A DNA stretch of 64,000 nucleotides from Paenibacillus sp. L3-i20. Its GTDB lineage: Bacteria; Bacillota; Bacilli; Paenibacillales; Paenibacillaceae. A program made the translations under genes and the position numbers. The notes beneath the pieces were generated by a model. That model saw only the letters and a program-made list of their open reading frames with translations. It did not search any database and was not told the origin of the DNA. How positions within the stretch are numbered: the first letter of the stretch is position 1; every line of letters begins with the position of its first letter. The stretch is from positions 2,796,441 to 2,860,440 of the forward strand of contig NZ_BQME02000001.1 of assembly GCF_022180385.2 (NCBI RefSeq), given 5' to 3'. This document shows positions 63,081 through 64,000 of the stretch, in pieces.

Positions 63081-63998
63081 CTAAACCAGCACCAAAGAAA
63101 CGGTATCTGTAGGTTGGATTGGGAAACCGAGAAGAGTTGAAGGAATAATCCGTCCGTTTAGTTGTAACTGATAGTTAATATTTCCGACAATAGGCACACC
63201 ATTAACAGTTGCGATTGTTCCTGCAGGAGAGAAGGTTACAACCCCAGTTTCAGCGAGTGCGCCGCCTACTGTTAAGCCAGGGCGGAACCTTACAGTGTAT
63301 CCGCTTGTAATATTTGGAAACAATCTCCCCCCATTAATAACGACGGTTACGTATGGCTGCTGTCCTGGAGGATAAGGTAGGGGTACTGGTATTGGAACGG
63401 GTATTGGAAATGGTCCAGGCCCATGATGCCATGGTCCCGGATGCCATGGTCCTGGATGTCCATGACCCGGATGCCCGTGACCGTGGTGTCCTTGACCTTG
63501 ATGCCCGTGACCTTGATGCCCGTGACCTTGTTGTCCTTGACCTTGATGTCCTTGACCTTGTTGTCCCTGACCTTGTTGTCCTTGACCTTGATGTCCTTGA
63601 CCTTGATGTCCTTGACCTTGATGTCCTTGTTGTGGACGTGTTTGTTCTTGTAGCTCTTGTTCTTGCAGTTCTACTTCTAACTGTCCTAGTCTTTGAAAAT
63701 CTTGCTCTTGATGTTCTATTTCGTGATGTGCTAGCTCTTGACGTTCTATTTCTTGTGATTCCAACTCATGACGTTCTTGTTCTTGCAACTCTTGGCTGAG
63801 ATGCTCATGGTCTTGCTGATATTGATCTATAAATCCATATTCTGAAAAATTCTGCTCGGGACGTCCGCCGCCTTGATGTCCGCCGCCTTGATGTCCGCCG
63901 CCCTGATGTCCGCCGCCTTGATGTCCGCCGCCTTGATGTCCGCCGCCTTGATGTCCGCCGCCCGGATGCCACGGTCCTTGATGTCCGCCGCCCGGATG
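63081..63998 (-). CDS. His/Gln/Gly-repeat protein with conserved C-terminal domain, N-terminus outside
   Basis: 305 codons visible; the frame is open to the right edge. Reading from the edge: repeats of GGGHQ (~7 in a row plus PW-HPGGGHQ variants), a ~45-residue Gln/Glu/Leu/His helix-like stretch (ERHELESQEIERQELAHHEI), ~20 repeats of GQGHQ/GQGQQ, a Pro-rich neck (PFPIPVPIPVPLPYPPG) and a globular C-terminus of ~105 residues (VTVVINGGRLFPNITSGYTV ending PTDTVSLVLV) with SLBB/DUF4430-like beta layout. Possibly a spore-coat or surface structural protein; its His-rich repeats could bind metal. Confidence 0.82.
   Translation of the reverse strand, partial: HPGGGHQGPWHPGGGHQGGGHQGGGHQGGGHQGGGHQGGGHQGGGRPEQNFSEYGFIDQYQQDHEHLSQELQEQERHELESQEIERQELAHHEIEHQEQDFQRLGQLEVELQEQELQEQTRPQQGHQGQGHQGQGHQGQGQQGQGQQGQGHQGQGQQGHGHQGHGHQGQGHHGHGHPGHGHPGPWHPGPWHHGPGPFPIPVPIPVPLPYPPGQQPYVTVVINGGRLFPNITSGYTVRFRPGLTVGGALAETGVVTFSPAGTIATVNGVPIVGNINYQLQLNGRIIPSTLLGFPIQPTDTVSLVLV
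63456..63635 (-). repeat. 15-bp coding tandem repeats (GQGHQ/GQGQQ)
   Basis: About a dozen 15-bp units of the type CCTTGATGTCCTTGA (plus-strand view) in a row, with small variations, in frame with the protein above. Confidence 0.88.
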
Positions 63999-64000
63999 CC
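63862..64000 (-). repeat. 15-bp coding tandem repeats (GGGHQ)
   Basis: Units of CCGCCGCCTTGATGT (plus-strand view), repeated at least seven times and continuing past the edge of the window; coding GGGHQ. Confidence 0.88.

Noticed and set aside
63353..63799. Plus-strand frames of 148 and 76 codons rich in Asp/Leu/Val or Leu/Met repeats
   Set aside because: They are mirror readings of the 15-bp coding repeats of the minus-strand His/Gln/Gly protein, which has the better composition, a neck and a conserved tail.
63862..64000. Regular short repeats resembling a CRISPR array
   Set aside because: The units are contiguous 15-bp repeats with no spacers and are in frame with a protein.

Overview
The window reads as a chromosomal segment of a low-to-moderate G+C, spore-former-like member of the Bacillota. 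Paenibacillaceae (Paenibacillus, Cohnella or Brevibacillus type) is the best guess. Reasons: strong AGGAGG-type ribosome binding sites, frequent TTG/GTG starts, PerR, GlcT and MerR regulatory logic of the Bacillus kind, a lipoteichoic-acid-synthase-type sulfatase, a YcdB-like protein with copper-amine-oxidase-type stalk domains, and many paired ABC exporters. No rRNA, tRNA, CRISPR array, prophage or intact insertion sequence was seen. Placement is inference from gene content only.

Layout. 1-12.3 kb: a truncated PchR-like AraC regulator, a secreted stalk-domain protein, a broken TPR gene, an auto-regulated MerR/TipAS regulator, an SDR plus Lin0512-family pair, an acyltransferase, a membrane-anchored FAD oxidoreductase, AraC and LuxR regulators and a saccharopine-dehydrogenase-like enzyme. 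12.3-26.4 kb: two heterodimeric ABC exporter pairs, an AIM24-family protein, exodeoxyribonuclease III, an LTA-synthase-like protein and a TetR/aldehyde dehydrogenase operon. 26.5-32.5 kb: a carbohydrate unit made of a PTS EIICB gene, a GlcT-type antiterminator and a three-gene sugar ABC importer. Both transcription units start with a sigma-A promoter followed by a matching RAT/terminator leader, so one antiterminator probably controls both.

32.5-39.4 kb holds an EamA permease, a DEDDh exonuclease, a Bcr/CflA MFS exporter, a methyltransferase, KDPG aldolase and fumarase. 39.6-43.3 kb is the most striking part. It contains four very short genes for six-cysteine peptides of 41-43 residues, three of them a recent tandem triplication. 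They are preceded by a MauE-like membrane protein and a CxxC thioredoxin-like protein and followed by an ABC exporter without a peptidase domain. This looks like a leaderless, disulfide-rich bacteriocin (defensin-like, laterosporulin-like) locus with its own oxidative-folding pair.

43.3-48.3 kb is gene-poor and contains decayed fragments, including a piece of a membrane-protein gene that is also present intact nearby, plus an HxlR/quinone-reductase divergent pair and a small secreted protein. 48.3-64 kb: a guanylate-kinase-like protein, an ABC-F ATPase, an FAH-family hydrolase, a response regulator-kinase-ABC-permease operon, Dps under a perfect PerR box, trxB, galU, a zinc-ribbon membrane protein paired with an HtrA-like protease, and the C-terminal part of a His/Gln/Gly-repeat protein running off the right edge.
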